Part shown: piece by piece, positions 1 to 7,103 of the stretch | Position numbering within the stretch: the stretch's first letter is position 1 | Layout of the letters: the number at the start of each line of letters is the position of its first letter | From: CAVSUR01 sp052143655 | GTDB lineage: Bacteria > Actinomycetota > Actinomycetes > Streptosporangiales > Streptosporangiaceae | Length of the DNA: 19,156 nucleotides | Reading direction: 5' to 3' | Assembly (NCBI GenBank): GCA_052143655.1 | Contig: JBKQSL010000193.1 | Location: 1 to 19,156, forward strand | Made by a program: the position numbers and the translations under genes | Notes under the pieces: model-generated | What the model saw: only the letters and a program-made list of their open reading frames with translations | What the model was told of the DNA's origin: nothing | The model's database searches: none

Positions 1-1
1 G

Positions 2-535
2 GCCGCCGCCCTGATCCACGAGCGCGGGGTGGCGGGCACCACCCTGGACGACGTCAAGGCGGCGGCGGAAGTCAGCGGCTCGCAGATGTACCACTACTTC
101 CCCGACAAGAACGATCTCGTGCAGGCGGTCATCGACTACCAGGCCGACGCCGCCGTCAGCAACCAGCGGCACGCGGATCTCGGCAGCGTGGAAGGGGTCC
201 AAGCCTGGCGGGACATGGTGATCTATGCGGCGGAGCGCGTCCAGGCAAAGGGCGGCTGCCCCCTCGGTTCCCTCGGCGGCCAGCTCGCCGAGAGCGACCC
301 GGAGGCCCGGGCCCTGATGGCCGCCGGGTTCGAACGGTGGACAACGGAAATCAGCGAAGGACTCAGGTCCCTCCAGGCCGCCGGGCAGCTCCCGCCCGGC
401 ATCGACCCGGATGACCTCGCCACTACTCTGCTCGCCACGCTCCAGGGAGGACTTCTACTCGCCCAGGTGCAACGGAGTACCCGCCCGTTCGAAACCGCGG
501 TCGATACCCTCCTCGCCCTTACCATCGGCAGATGA
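2..535 (+). CDS. TetR-family transcriptional regulator, 5' end outside window
   Basis: The open frame runs in from the left edge, so the true start is upstream; about 177 residues are visible. The first 45 visible residues are the second half of a TetR DNA-binding domain, with GVAGTTLDDVKAAAEVS followed by the diagnostic MYHYFPDKNDLV recognition-helix region. The rest is the helical ligand-binding and dimerisation domain, including the GGCPLGSLGGQLAESDP segment seen in one TetR C-terminal subfamily. Such proteins usually repress a neighbouring gene and release DNA on binding a small molecule; the ligand and target cannot be told here. It lies left of the putative attachment core, so it is either chromosomal or cargo of an adjoining element. 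Family call is firm, function unknown. Confidence 0.93.
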   Translation, partial: AAALIHERGVAGTTLDDVKAAAEVSGSQMYHYFPDKNDLVQAVIDYQADAAVSNQRHADLGSVEGVQAWRDMVIYAAERVQAKGGCPLGSLGGQLAESDPEARALMAAGFERWTTEISEGLRSLQAAGQLPPGIDPDDLATTLLATLQGGLLLAQVQRSTRPFETAVDTLLALTIGR

Positions 536-870
536 GCCCAAGCCGGGTTCATTCACAGCCACCGCCGAGGCCGGCTCACGGCTCTTGGATAAAAACAGTC
601 GCGTGAGCACGATGCGCTTGTTGACCCGCTGCCATTAACAGTGCCGGACACCTGGTTGCGCCCGGTGGGTTGCTCCGAGATGGCATTCTGTGAGCCCATC
701 TCGCCGACCTGACTGCCTGTGTACACGCGGCCCGCCGTTCTCCCAGGACTCAGGTCCCGGTAGCGAAGACCGCCACGAACCGCTAGCTCCCATCGCGAAT
801 TGCCGGGCCGGGCGCCTGCGACGTGCTAGCTTGGAATGGTGATACATCACCGAATCGGTGATGCAGCACC
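536..870. other. Non-coding stretch between TetR gene and att core, with GGTGAT/ATCACC repeats
   Basis: No convincing gene lies here. The right end carries three alternating copies of one hexamer: GGTGAT (838-843), ATCACC (846-851) and GGTGAT (857-862). The last two form a perfect 7-bp inverted repeat, ATCACCG-AAT-CGGTGAT (846-862), just before the tRNA-like core. Position and symmetry suit a recombinase or accessory-factor arm site, which is inference. One CGGTAGCG octamer, the motif repeated at 16520-16718, lies at 758-765 and may be chance. Confidence 0.5.
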
Positions 871-900
871 TCCGTGGGGGTTCAAGTCCCCCCTCGGACA
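871..900 (+). other. att: Putative attachment-site core: 3' fragment of a tRNA gene, most like tRNA-Leu
   Basis: 876-880 (GGGGG) and 888-892 (CCCCC) make a 5-bp T stem closed by the loop TTCAAGT. CTCGGAC (893-899) follows as the 3' acceptor strand, with A900 as discriminator. No matching 5' acceptor strand, D arm or anticodon arm lies upstream at the right distance, so this is not a complete tRNA. Many AICEs integrate into tRNA 3' ends and carry a copy of that end beside the integrase gene, which here ends at 981. The tRNA-Leu assignment rests on the T-arm sequence and A73. The exact core length cannot be set without the partner site. Confidence 0.65.
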
Positions 901-980
901 CGACGTTTGTGCAGGTGAGTGGCCTGTGATTCGGCCTGCGGCGGCCCGCTGATGCCAATCTGATGCTTGCGGGGGCGCAA

Positions 981-2192
981 TCATGCTCCGGCCTCCGTCA
1001 CGAGCGAGGCGAACAGGGCCGCGGCGTCGCGCTGGTTCCCGGGCATGACGTGCGCATACACCTGCAGGGTGATCGTCGCGGAGGCGTGGCCGAGCCGCTC
1101 GCTGACGACCTTGACCGGGACGCCCTTGGCGAGCAGCAGCGTGGCGTGCGTGTGCCGCAGGTCGTGCAGCCTTATCCGCGGCGGCGCGGCATCGCCGAGC
1201 GCCTTCCGGCAGCGCTCCACTTCGGCCCTGAACGTCCGGGACACCCGCTCCGGGTGCCGGTGGCTGCCCTCGTGGTCGCCGAACACGAGGGCGTCATCGC
1301 GGGCGAGCTGGAGTGCCATGGCGCCACGGGCCCGCTTCCACGCGCGGAGAAGTGCCACGGTGGCCGCATCCAGGTCGATCACCCGCGGCTTGCCGCTCTT
1401 GGTGTCACCCTCGGCGATCACCGCGCCCTCGCCCTTGACCCGCACCACGCCAGCCGACCGGCGGATGCTCGCCGTCCCGGCGTCCAGGTCGATGTCACGC
1501 CAGCGGAGCGCGAGCGCCTCACCGCGGCGCATCCCGGTCATGGCGAGCACCGTCCAGAGGACGTGAAGCGCGCTCTTGTCCTTCGACCAGTCCAGGAACG
1601 CGCCGAGCTGGCGCGCGTCCCACGGGTGCATCTCCGGCGCTTTTGCCTGCTTGGCGGTCGGCGGCGTCGCGGTGGCGGCCGGGTTGCGCGCCAGGCGGCG
1701 CGACTTCACCGCGGCGGCGAGCGCGGCACTCAGGATCGTGTGGACGTAGCGGACGGTGCGGGGCGACAGGCCCTCGCCCTCGCGGTGGTCGGCGCGGCCG
1801 GACCGTTCCAGCTCCCGGTACATCGCGTTGATCCGCTCGGTGGTCAGCGACGCCAGCGGCACACTGCCGATGCGCGGCTTGACGTGCAGCCGCATGTTCT
1901 TCCGGTAGCTGGCCAGCGTGGACGGCGCAAGGCGCAGCCCGGCCAGCCACTCATCGAGGTAGTCGCCGCATGGCTGCCGGCTCGGGTCGACAAGCTCGCC
2001 GCGGGCGGCGTCGACCAGCTTCGCCCGGAGGGCATCCTGCGCGGCGCGCTTGGTAAACCACTTCTCGCCGTGCGGGCCCCGGCGCCTGGTGCCGAACGAC
2101 GGGTGGCCGATCGCCCAGCGCTCGGTCCCGTTCTTCTCCTTGTACGCCCACACACTGCCCTCGCCGGGGCTACGACGCGCCCGCGCGGTCAT
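981..2192 (-). CDS. int: Site-specific tyrosine recombinase (integrase)
   Basis: This 403-residue protein has the full tyrosine-recombinase layout: an N-terminal arm-binding region (about 12-60), a SAM-like core-binding domain (about 75-170) and a C-terminal catalytic domain. Catalytic residues are visible: Arg222 in TGMRRGE, Lys265 in TKSGK, His343 and Arg346 in LHDLRHTHA, His369 in ERLGHAS and the nucleophile Tyr379 in LQVYAHV. Length and motifs match integrases of actinomycete elements and related phages. Its 3' end lies about 80 bases from the tRNA-like core, the usual placement for int beside attP. Its ATG at 2192 shares one base with the TAA of the upstream regulator (TAATG), so the two are probably translationally coupled. 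It should act in the cytoplasm to integrate and excise the element. Confidence 0.97.
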   Translation of the reverse strand: MTARARRSPGEGSVWAYKEKNGTERWAIGHPSFGTRRRGPHGEKWFTKRAAQDALRAKLVDAARGELVDPSRQPCGDYLDEWLAGLRLAPSTLASYRKNMRLHVKPRIGSVPLASLTTERINAMYRELERSGRADHREGEGLSPRTVRYVHTILSAALAAAVKSRRLARNPAATATPPTAKQAKAPEMHPWDARQLGAFLDWSKDKSALHVLWTVLAMTGMRRGEALALRWRDIDLDAGTASIRRSAGVVRVKGEGAVIAEGDTKSGKPRVIDLDAATVALLRAWKRARGAMALQLARDDALVFGDHEGSHRHPERVSRTFRAEVERCRKALGDAAPPRIRLHDLRHTHATLLLAKGVPVKVVSERLGHASATITLQVYAHVMPGNQRDAAALFASLVTEAGA

Positions 2193-2683
2193 TAGGAGCC
2201 GTCCTTTCGGCTCTCCAGGAGCGATTCCAGCTGCTCAATCCTGCGGCGCATGTCCGCCAATTCGGATTCCCTGACACGCTTCGTGGTTACGGACCTCGGC
2301 CAGGGGAGCGGGACGTTTGGCGGGAACAGCGTCAGGTTCGCCATCCACTCGGCTGCCTGCCGCGCGGGCATTCGCAGGTCAGCTGTCACCTGCACCAGAC
2401 CATCATCGTCTGCGTACTCGGGGCGCGGTTCCAGGAGCTCTACGGGGCTTGATTCCAAGACGATTGCCAGGGCAACGAGGTCGTCAACGTCCACCCGCCG
2501 GTTGCCCTTCTCGATCCGTGACAGGCCCAGAGCGGGAATTGGCCGACCGATCTCTCTCGAGCGATCTGACACTTCCTTGTACGTGAGCCCGCTGACCCGG
2601 CGCCGATGCTCAAGGTTCGCGATCACGTAGCCGCCTATAGGCCCTAGCGGTACGCGGGCAGAGCTGTCGTCAGGTGGCGGCAT
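2192..2683 (-). CDS. XRE/Cro-type helix-turn-helix regulator
   Basis: This 163-residue protein has an N-terminal lambda-repressor-like HTH (about 18-85: YVIANLEHRRRVSGLTYKEVS, then a helix leading to LSRIEKGNRRVDVDDLVALA, a classic XRE ending). A short linker (WMANLTLFPPNVPLPWP) and a C-terminal coiled-coil-like stretch (SELADMRRRIEQLESLLES) follow, suggesting dimerisation. It sits just upstream of int in a two-gene operon, divergent from the excisionase-like gene, which is where a switch between integrated and excised states would be expected. No Shine-Dalgarno precedes ATG 2683; the proposed promoter places transcription start on that A, so the message may be leaderless. Its target is probably the AAGATG-rich divergent region. 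Family firm, role inferred. Confidence 0.88.
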   Translation of the reverse strand: MPPPDDSSARVPLGPIGGYVIANLEHRRRVSGLTYKEVSDRSREIGRPIPALGLSRIEKGNRRVDVDDLVALAIVLESSPVELLEPRPEYADDDGLVQVTADLRMPARQAAEWMANLTLFPPNVPLPWPRSVTTKRVRESELADMRRRIEQLESLLESRKDGS

Positions 2684-2689
2684 GCTCGC

Positions 2690-2719
2690 ATCTTAGACAT
2701 CATCTTGATATCGCTGCAA
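2690..2719 (-). promoter_or_regulatory. Candidate leaderless promoter of XRE-int operon
   Basis: On the minus strand TTGCAG (2719-2714) and TAAGAT (2695-2690) are separated by 18 bases and resemble -35 and -10 boxes. Six bases then lead to ATG 2683, so transcription would begin on the start codon. The intergenic region also holds near-repeats of CATCTT (2689-2694 and 2701-2706) that could be operator half-sites. Sequence match only. Confidence 0.4.
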
Positions 2720-2814
2720 GCGTCTTGACGCCTCGACGTACCTCTGCGATCCTGAGCGGCAGGCGATCGATCATCATAGATTGCCGTAACTCATCTTCGA
2801 TGCCGGAGGCGCGA

Positions 2815-3120
2815 GTGACTTCCAGATGGTCAGCGGCAGCACGCGCGGTGCTGGACGACCTCGACAAGCATCTGTTCGCCACGGTCCCGGAGGCTGCGGC
2901 AGTGCTCCGCTCCGACCCGCGGAGCGTCCGGCGGTCGATCGCTGCCGGCGACATTCCGTGCACCCGCGTCGGTGCCCGCACGCTGATCCCCACCGCATGG
3001 ATCCGCCAGCAGGCCGAGGGCAACGCCGGAGTGCCTGAGCGCACCACAGCGCGCGACGAACTGGCCGGGGATAAGCCCTGCGTCGAGCCTGCCCGCGCAC
3101 GCAGGGCTGTTCGCACCTAG
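2815..3120 (+). CDS. Excisionase-like small HTH (MerR/HTH_17-type) DNA-binding protein
   Basis: The protein has 101 residues. Its core, LFATVPEAAAVLRSDPRSVRRSIAAGDIPCTRV followed by GARTLIPTAWI, is the winged helix of the excisionase and MerR-like HTH_17 family: a helix that places the protein on a gene, a recognition helix with RSVRRSI, and a wing ending in a Trp-Ile helix. GTG 2815 is preferred over ATG 2800 because GGAGG (2805-2809) lies 5 bases before it and the residues upstream do not look coding. The C-terminal 35 residues are charged and probably disordered. In AICEs this protein usually pairs with the integrase to drive excision. Here it diverges from XRE-int and leads the rightward replication genes. 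Excisionase role is inferred; it could be a transcription factor. Confidence 0.75.
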   Translation: MTSRWSAAARAVLDDLDKHLFATVPEAAAVLRSDPRSVRRSIAAGDIPCTRVGARTLIPTAWIRQQAEGNAGVPERTTARDELAGDKPCVEPARARRAVRT

Positions 3121-3135
3121 GCGGAACGAACGAAC

Positions 3136-3161
3136 GGGCGGCGCCCGCTAGAGCGCCGCCC
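3136..3161 (+). terminator. GC-rich hairpin between excisionase-like gene and Mini-A gene
   Basis: GGGCGGCGC (3136-3144) and GCGCCGCCC (3153-3161) form a perfect 9-bp stem with an 8-base loop, 15 bases after the stop of the excisionase-like gene. No T-run follows, so it may be a weak terminator, an RNA 3'-end stabiliser or an attenuator. Confidence 0.45.
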
Positions 3162-3199
3162 GAATCCGTCGCCGGGCCCCCTCACCAAAGAAAGCCGAC

Positions 3200-4531
3200 A
3201 TGACCAGCATAGGCCAGAAGGCCCCCAGCGCCCTGGTGCCGCCGGGCGAGGCGATTGCCGAATGCCCGTCGCCGCTGCGGGCCGCGCTTGATGCCGTGAT
3301 CGCCGAGACCGGCTGCTCGCTGAAGGCCCTGACGGTGCTCGCGCCGCAGAACGACCCGTTCCGGGTGGACACTCCGGCCCGGCACCGGGATGGCGAATGG
3401 CTTGCCATTACCGCCGCCGAGCTGGGGCTCGGCGAGCGCCGGATCCACCTCCGCGGCCTGCACTACATGGTGATCGGCCGCCCGAAGCCGGACGGCACTC
3501 CCTACGGGAACACCGACGAGGACTGGCTGTGGCTGCAGGGAGACGCAGCCAAGGCCGCGCGGTGGCTCGGGTACATCCCGTTCGGCCAGATCGTCGACCA
3601 GCGCAACGCCGAGCCGCAGATCCGCGAGTTCGAGCACCCGGAGCCCGGCGCTTACCTGTCCACCGAGCTGAGCATCGAGATCCCTTACGACATCACTCCC
3701 ACGCTGTACACCAGCGATTTCCGCGGCACCCAGCCGTGCAAGCTGGTGCTGGTCGGCGAGAAGTCCAGCCTTGAGCCGGTCCTCAGCTCCGTGGCACGGG
3801 ACTACGAGGCAGACCTCTACCTGCCGACCGGCGAGATCTCCGACACCCAGCTGCACCACATGGCGGCCGCCGCGGTGCGCGACGGGCGCCCGATGACGGT
3901 GCTGTACTTCTCCGACTGCGACCCGGCGGGCTGGCAGATGCCGCTGTCGGTCGGGCGCAAGCTCCAGGCGCTGAAGGTGCTGACGCCGGGGATGCCGGAC
4001 TTCGAGGTGCACCGGGTCGCGCTGACCCCGGGGCAGGTCCGCGAGTATGGCTTGCCGTCCACGCCGCTGAAGGGCAGCGAGAAGCGCGCCGGCGACTGGC
4101 AGTCGGCCATGGGCGTCGAGCAGACCGAGATCGACGCGCTGGCTGCCCTCCGGCCCGAGCTGCTCGACCAGATCGCCCGCCAGGCGCTCGACGGGTTCTT
4201 CGATCACACCCTGCACAGCCGGGTGGAGCGCTACCGCTCCGAGTGGCTCGACCAGGCGCGGGATCTCATCGCGGCCACGTTCGACATGGACCGCCTCGAC
4301 GACATCCGCCGCGACGCCGGGGAACAGCTCACCCGGATGCGCCAGCAGATCCAGGATCTCAACGACGACCTGCGCATCGAGGTCGACGACCGCGACCTTC
4401 CGCTCATCGAGCTGCCGCAAGCCGCCGGCCCCGGAGGTAATGGCTTGCCATTGCTCGATTCGCGCTGGAGCTTCGCCGACCAGTGCCAGCGGCTTATCGA
4501 CTCCAAGGCGTACCGGGGCGGCGCGGCATGA
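3200..4531 (+). CDS. TopoVI-A/Spo11-like Toprim protein ('Mini-A' type)
   Basis: This 443-residue protein shows two parts of the type IIB topoisomerase A-subunit fold in order. First is a winged-helix (5Y-CAP-like) segment around 80-135 with RIHLRGLHYMVIG, which matches the R-x-x-(Y/F)-Y signature; Tyr89 falls where the DNA-cleaving tyrosine sits. Then comes a Toprim domain (about 180-265) with the acidic metal ligands Glu187 (LVLVGEKSS) and Asp239/Asp241 (YFSDCDPAGW). The C-terminal third (about 330-400) is helical and charged. No B (GHKL ATPase) subunit is visible nearby. Stand-alone A-like proteins of this type are reported from mobile elements, and their activity is largely unknown. It is translationally coupled to the primase-polymerase (ATGA at 4528), so a replication or DNA-processing role is likely. 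A 14-bp palindrome occurs twice inside the gene. Fold call good; cleavage activity unproven. Confidence 0.75.
   Translation: MTSIGQKAPSALVPPGEAIAECPSPLRAALDAVIAETGCSLKALTVLAPQNDPFRVDTPARHRDGEWLAITAAELGLGERRIHLRGLHYMVIGRPKPDGTPYGNTDEDWLWLQGDAAKAARWLGYIPFGQIVDQRNAEPQIREFEHPEPGAYLSTELSIEIPYDITPTLYTSDFRGTQPCKLVLVGEKSSLEPVLSSVARDYEADLYLPTGEISDTQLHHMAAAAVRDGRPMTVLYFSDCDPAGWQMPLSVGRKLQALKVLTPGMPDFEVHRVALTPGQVREYGLPSTPLKGSEKRAGDWQSAMGVEQTEIDALAALRPELLDQIARQALDGFFDHTLHSRVERYRSEWLDQARDLIAATFDMDRLDDIRRDAGEQLTRMRQQIQDLNDDLRIEVDDRDLPLIELPQAAGPGGNGLPLLDSRWSFADQCQRLIDSKAYRGGAA
3396..3409. repeat. 14-bp palindromic site AATGGCTTGCCATT, copy 1
   Basis: The two 6-bp arms AATGGC and GCCATT are separated by TT. 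The identical 14-mer recurs at 4439-4452, and its central ATGGCTTGCC recurs at 4047-4056. Here it is read as GAA-TGG-CTT-GCC-ATT, using CTT and ATT, which are uncommon in this GC-rich gene. Confidence 0.6.
4439..4452. repeat. 14-bp palindromic site AATGGCTTGCCATT, copy 2
   Basis: It is identical to 3396-3409 but sits in a different codon phase, read as AAT-GGC-TTG-CCA-TTG, so shared protein sequence cannot explain the match. The codons AAT, TTG and CCA are atypical of the gene. This points to a DNA-level site, possibly for the protein encoded here. Confidence 0.6.
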
Positions 4532-5289
4532 CCGGCGAAATGCTCAGCGCCGCGGTGGCCTACGCCGCCCGCGGCTGGCCCGTTTTGCCGTGCAGGCCCG
4601 GGCGGAAGGTGCCGAACACGGTTAACGGGTTCCTCGACGCGACTACCGACGCGGCAGTCATCCGCGCATGGTGGACCGATCACCCGCGCGACAACGTGGC
4701 GATCGCCACCGGAGCCCCGGCGATTGATGTCCTGGACGTGGATGTCAAGCCTTCCGGAACAGGCTTCCCGGCTTACCAGCGCGTCAAGCGCGCCGGGCTG
4801 CTCGCGGGCGCTCTCGCACTGGTGCGGACGCGCTCAGGCGGCCTGCACGTCTACTTCGCCGGCACCGGCCAGGGCTGCGGGCGGCTGCCACGGCATCACC
4901 TCGACTTCAAAGCCTCCGGAGGGTACGCGCTCGCACCGCCGTCTTTCGTCGATGCTGACGACTCCGGGCCCTCCGGCCTTTACGAGCTGCTCGATGAGCG
5001 CCAGAGCACGGCACGGCTCGACTGGCAGGCGGTACGGAACCTGCTCGATCCGCCGGCCGCCCGGTGCCCGCGCCGGCCAGTCCGGGATGGCGACAGCGCG
5101 GCACTAGTCGCGTGGGTGGCCGCGCTGGCCGAGGGCAACCGCAACGCCGGCCTTTTCTGGGCGGCCTGCCGCGCGGACGGCGACCCCGACGTGCTCGACC
5201 AGCTCGCTGCGGCTGCTGTCAGCGCTGGCCTGCCCGAGCCAGAGGCCCGGCGCACCATCGCCAGTGCAGCCAGGAAGGCGGCCACGTGA
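4528..5289 (+). CDS. Bifunctional primase-polymerase (Prim-Pol, archaeo-eukaryotic primase family)
   Basis: This 253-residue protein has all three motifs of the Prim-Pol branch of archaeo-eukaryotic primases: the metal-binding D-x-D (Asp70 and Asp72 in VLDVDVKPSG), the nucleotide-binding S-x-x-x-H (His107 in SGGLHVYFAG) and the third acidic motif (Asp126 in HLDFKASGGYALAPPS). The N-terminus AVAYAARGWPVLPCRPGRK is the usual opening of the domain. Residues 185-253 form a helical tail resembling a primase C-terminal region. ATG 4528 overlaps the preceding stop by 4 bases, and the end overlaps the ATPase start by 4. It should make primers and extend DNA to replicate the excised element, as in the RepPP class of AICEs. 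Call is firm. Confidence 0.93.
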   Translation: MTGEMLSAAVAYAARGWPVLPCRPGRKVPNTVNGFLDATTDAAVIRAWWTDHPRDNVAIATGAPAIDVLDVDVKPSGTGFPAYQRVKRAGLLAGALALVRTRSGGLHVYFAGTGQGCGRLPRHHLDFKASGGYALAPPSFVDADDSGPSGLYELLDERQSTARLDWQAVRNLLDPPAARCPRRPVRDGDSAALVAWVAALAEGNRNAGLFWAACRADGDPDVLDQLAAAAVSAGLPEPEARRTIASAARKAAT

Positions 5290-7103
5290 CCGACGACAAG
5301 CTGGCCGACCTTGACCCGCTGGCCGGGCTCCGCGAGGCGGCCGCGGTCGATCCCGAAAAGCGCACCACGGCCGCGGTCGTAGCCCTGCGCGCCATCGCGG
5401 CGGAGGGGATGGACGCGGGAGCCGCGGCCACAGCCCGTGACTTCGTGAAGCGGCAGCACCTCATGACTGCTGAGGACTTCGCCGGCATCCTCCGCGAGGC
5501 TAGGCGCGGCAGCGACGACGGGAAGGACGGCGAGCCGGACCGTAAGCCAGCGTCGACCGAGCTGACAGAGATCGCGTGCGAGCGGTACGAGTTCGGTCTC
5601 GGCGACGGCGGCGAGACCTTCGCAGTAGCGAAGGCAGGCCCGCGCATCGCGCTGATGCTGCGCGGCGGAAAGACGTCGCTGCGCGGTCAGCTGGCCCGCG
5701 ACTACTACGCCCGCACCGGCCGCGCGGCGGGTCAGCAGGCGCTTGCTGACGCGATGCTTGTTATCGACGGCATGGCTCAGGAGCAGGACGAGTCCCGGCT
5801 CTACATGCGGGTCGCCCGGCTCGACGGCGCACTGTGGCTCGACCTCGGCGACCAGGCCGGCCGGGCGGTGCGGGTTACTCCGGCCGGGTGGTGCATCGAG
5901 GCCAGCGCGCCCGTGCTGTTCAAGCGCACCGCGCTGAACGGCCCGCTGCCCGAGCCGGCCCGGGGCGGTGACCTGGCCGGCCTGTGGCAGTGGCTGAACG
6001 TCGCCGTGGACGATCGGGCGCTAGTCGCCGCATGGCTGGTCGCCGTCCTGTTCCCCGACATTCCGCACCCGGTGCTCGGCATCTTCGGCGAGCAGGGGAC
6101 GGGCAAGACGACCGCTGCCCGGATCCTGGCGTCACTGCTGGACCCGGGCCCGGTCCCCGTGCGCAAGCCGCCGCGGGACGCCGAGTCGTGGGTCACGGCT
6201 GCCGCCGGGTCATGGCTGGTCGCGCTCGACAACCTGTCCGACATCCAGCCGTGGCTGTCCGACAGCCTGTGCCGGGCCGTGACCGGCGACGGCGACGTGC
6301 GCCGCAAGCTCTACACCGACGGCGAGCTGGCGGTCTTCTCCTACCGGCGCTGCGTCATCCTCAACGGCATCGACACCGGGGCCATGCAGGCCGACCTGGC
6401 CGACCGCATGCTCCCCGTCGATCTTGACGTCATAACGGAGCAGACCCGGCTGACCGAAGAGGACCTCTGGCCTGCCTGGCGAGACGCCCACCCCGCCATC
6501 CTCGGCGCGCTGCTCACCCTGGCCGCGGCCGTCATGGACCGGCTGCCCTCTGTCCAGCTGCCGAGCAAGCCCCGCATGGCAGACTTCGCCCGCATCGTCG
6601 CCGCGGTCGACCTGATCCTCAGCACGAACGGCCTGCCGCGGTACGTGCGCCGCGGCGCCGACCTCGCGGCAGACGGCCTCTCCGGCGACTCCTTCGCCGT
6701 CCGCATGCAGGCTGTCATCAAACCCGAGCGCGGATTCGACGGCACGTCCGCGAAGCTGCTGGAGCTGCTCACCCCGCCTGGTGACGCCCGCCCGCCCAAG
6801 GACTGGCCCAAGGACGGCCGCGCGGTCACCACCCGCCTGCACCGGATCGCACCCGCGCTGCGCAAGCTCGGCTGGACATTCACCGAAGAGCGGGACAGCC
6901 ACACGAAGCTCATCACGTGGGAACTTTCCCCCGCCCAGCATCCTGAGAAGCCCTGCGGCGACCACCGCTCATCACCGCGACAACCGCAGTCAAGCGGTGA
7001 TGCGGTGATGAGCGGTGATGAGAACGGACCTACTCAGGATGACGGGGCAGCGGAAATATCCGGCTGGCCGTCCGGCAGCCATGGCGCGGAGGCACAGCAG
7101 TGA
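5286..7103 (+). CDS. Replication P-loop ATPase/helicase partner of Prim-Pol
   Basis: This 605-residue protein starts at GTG 5286, which overlaps the Prim-Pol stop (GTGA). Residues 1-95 are a helical, charged adaptor region. The ATPase core has Walker A at 268-276 (GEQGTGKTT), a Walker B-like strand at about 310-316 (WLVALDN) and a sensor-1-type Asn360 (VILNGID). The arrangement resembles the phage and plasmid replication ATPases that accompany Prim-Pol enzymes, so it is probably the replicative helicase. The last 45 residues are low in complexity, and their DNA carries inverted and direct repeats (6963-7020), so the tail may be shaped by a DNA function such as an origin. Helicase activity is inferred from family and context. 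Confidence 0.88.
   Translation: MTDDKLADLDPLAGLREAAAVDPEKRTTAAVVALRAIAAEGMDAGAAATARDFVKRQHLMTAEDFAGILREARRGSDDGKDGEPDRKPASTELTEIACERYEFGLGDGGETFAVAKAGPRIALMLRGGKTSLRGQLARDYYARTGRAAGQQALADAMLVIDGMAQEQDESRLYMRVARLDGALWLDLGDQAGRAVRVTPAGWCIEASAPVLFKRTALNGPLPEPARGGDLAGLWQWLNVAVDDRALVAAWLVAVLFPDIPHPVLGIFGEQGTGKTTAARILASLLDPGPVPVRKPPRDAESWVTAAAGSWLVALDNLSDIQPWLSDSLCRAVTGDGDVRRKLYTDGELAVFSYRRCVILNGIDTGAMQADLADRMLPVDLDVITEQTRLTEEDLWPAWRDAHPAILGALLTLAAAVMDRLPSVQLPSKPRMADFARIVAAVDLILSTNGLPRYVRRGADLAADGLSGDSFAVRMQAVIKPERGFDGTSAKLLELLTPPGDARPPKDWPKDGRAVTTRLHRIAPALRKLGWTFTEERDSHTKLITWELSPAQHPEKPCGDHRSSPRQPQSSGDAVMSGDENGPTQDDGAAEISGWPSGSHGAEAQQ
6963..7020. repeat. Inverted and iteron-like repeats in 3' end of the ATPase gene
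   Basis: CACCGCTCATCACCGC (6963-6978) is the exact reverse complement of 7002-7017, a 16-bp inverted repeat with a 23-base spacer. GCGGTGATG also occurs three times in one direction (6994-7002, 7002-7010, 7012-7020). The core CGGTGAT is shared with the inverted repeat beside the att core (856-862). Iteron-like spacing inside a replication gene suggests an origin or a site for replication proteins; this is inference. Confidence 0.6.

Noticed and set aside
660..900. Complete tRNA-Leu with 5' acceptor TCCGAG near 676-681
   Set aside because: The match is short, about 220 bases from the 3' half, and no D arm or anticodon arm can be drawn between them.
635..958. 107-codon minus-strand frame containing SEGGLEPPRR
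   Set aside because: This string is what the antisense of a tRNA T-arm encodes; it is a known type of false gene and overlaps the att core.
963..2195. 410-codon plus-strand frame opposite the integrase
   Set aside because: It is the antisense shadow of a fully motif-supported integrase; composition is Arg/Pro/Ala-rich with no domain.
3182..4420. 412-codon minus-strand frame opposite the Mini-A gene
   Set aside because: Antisense shadow; the plus-strand frame has Toprim motifs and coupling to Prim-Pol.
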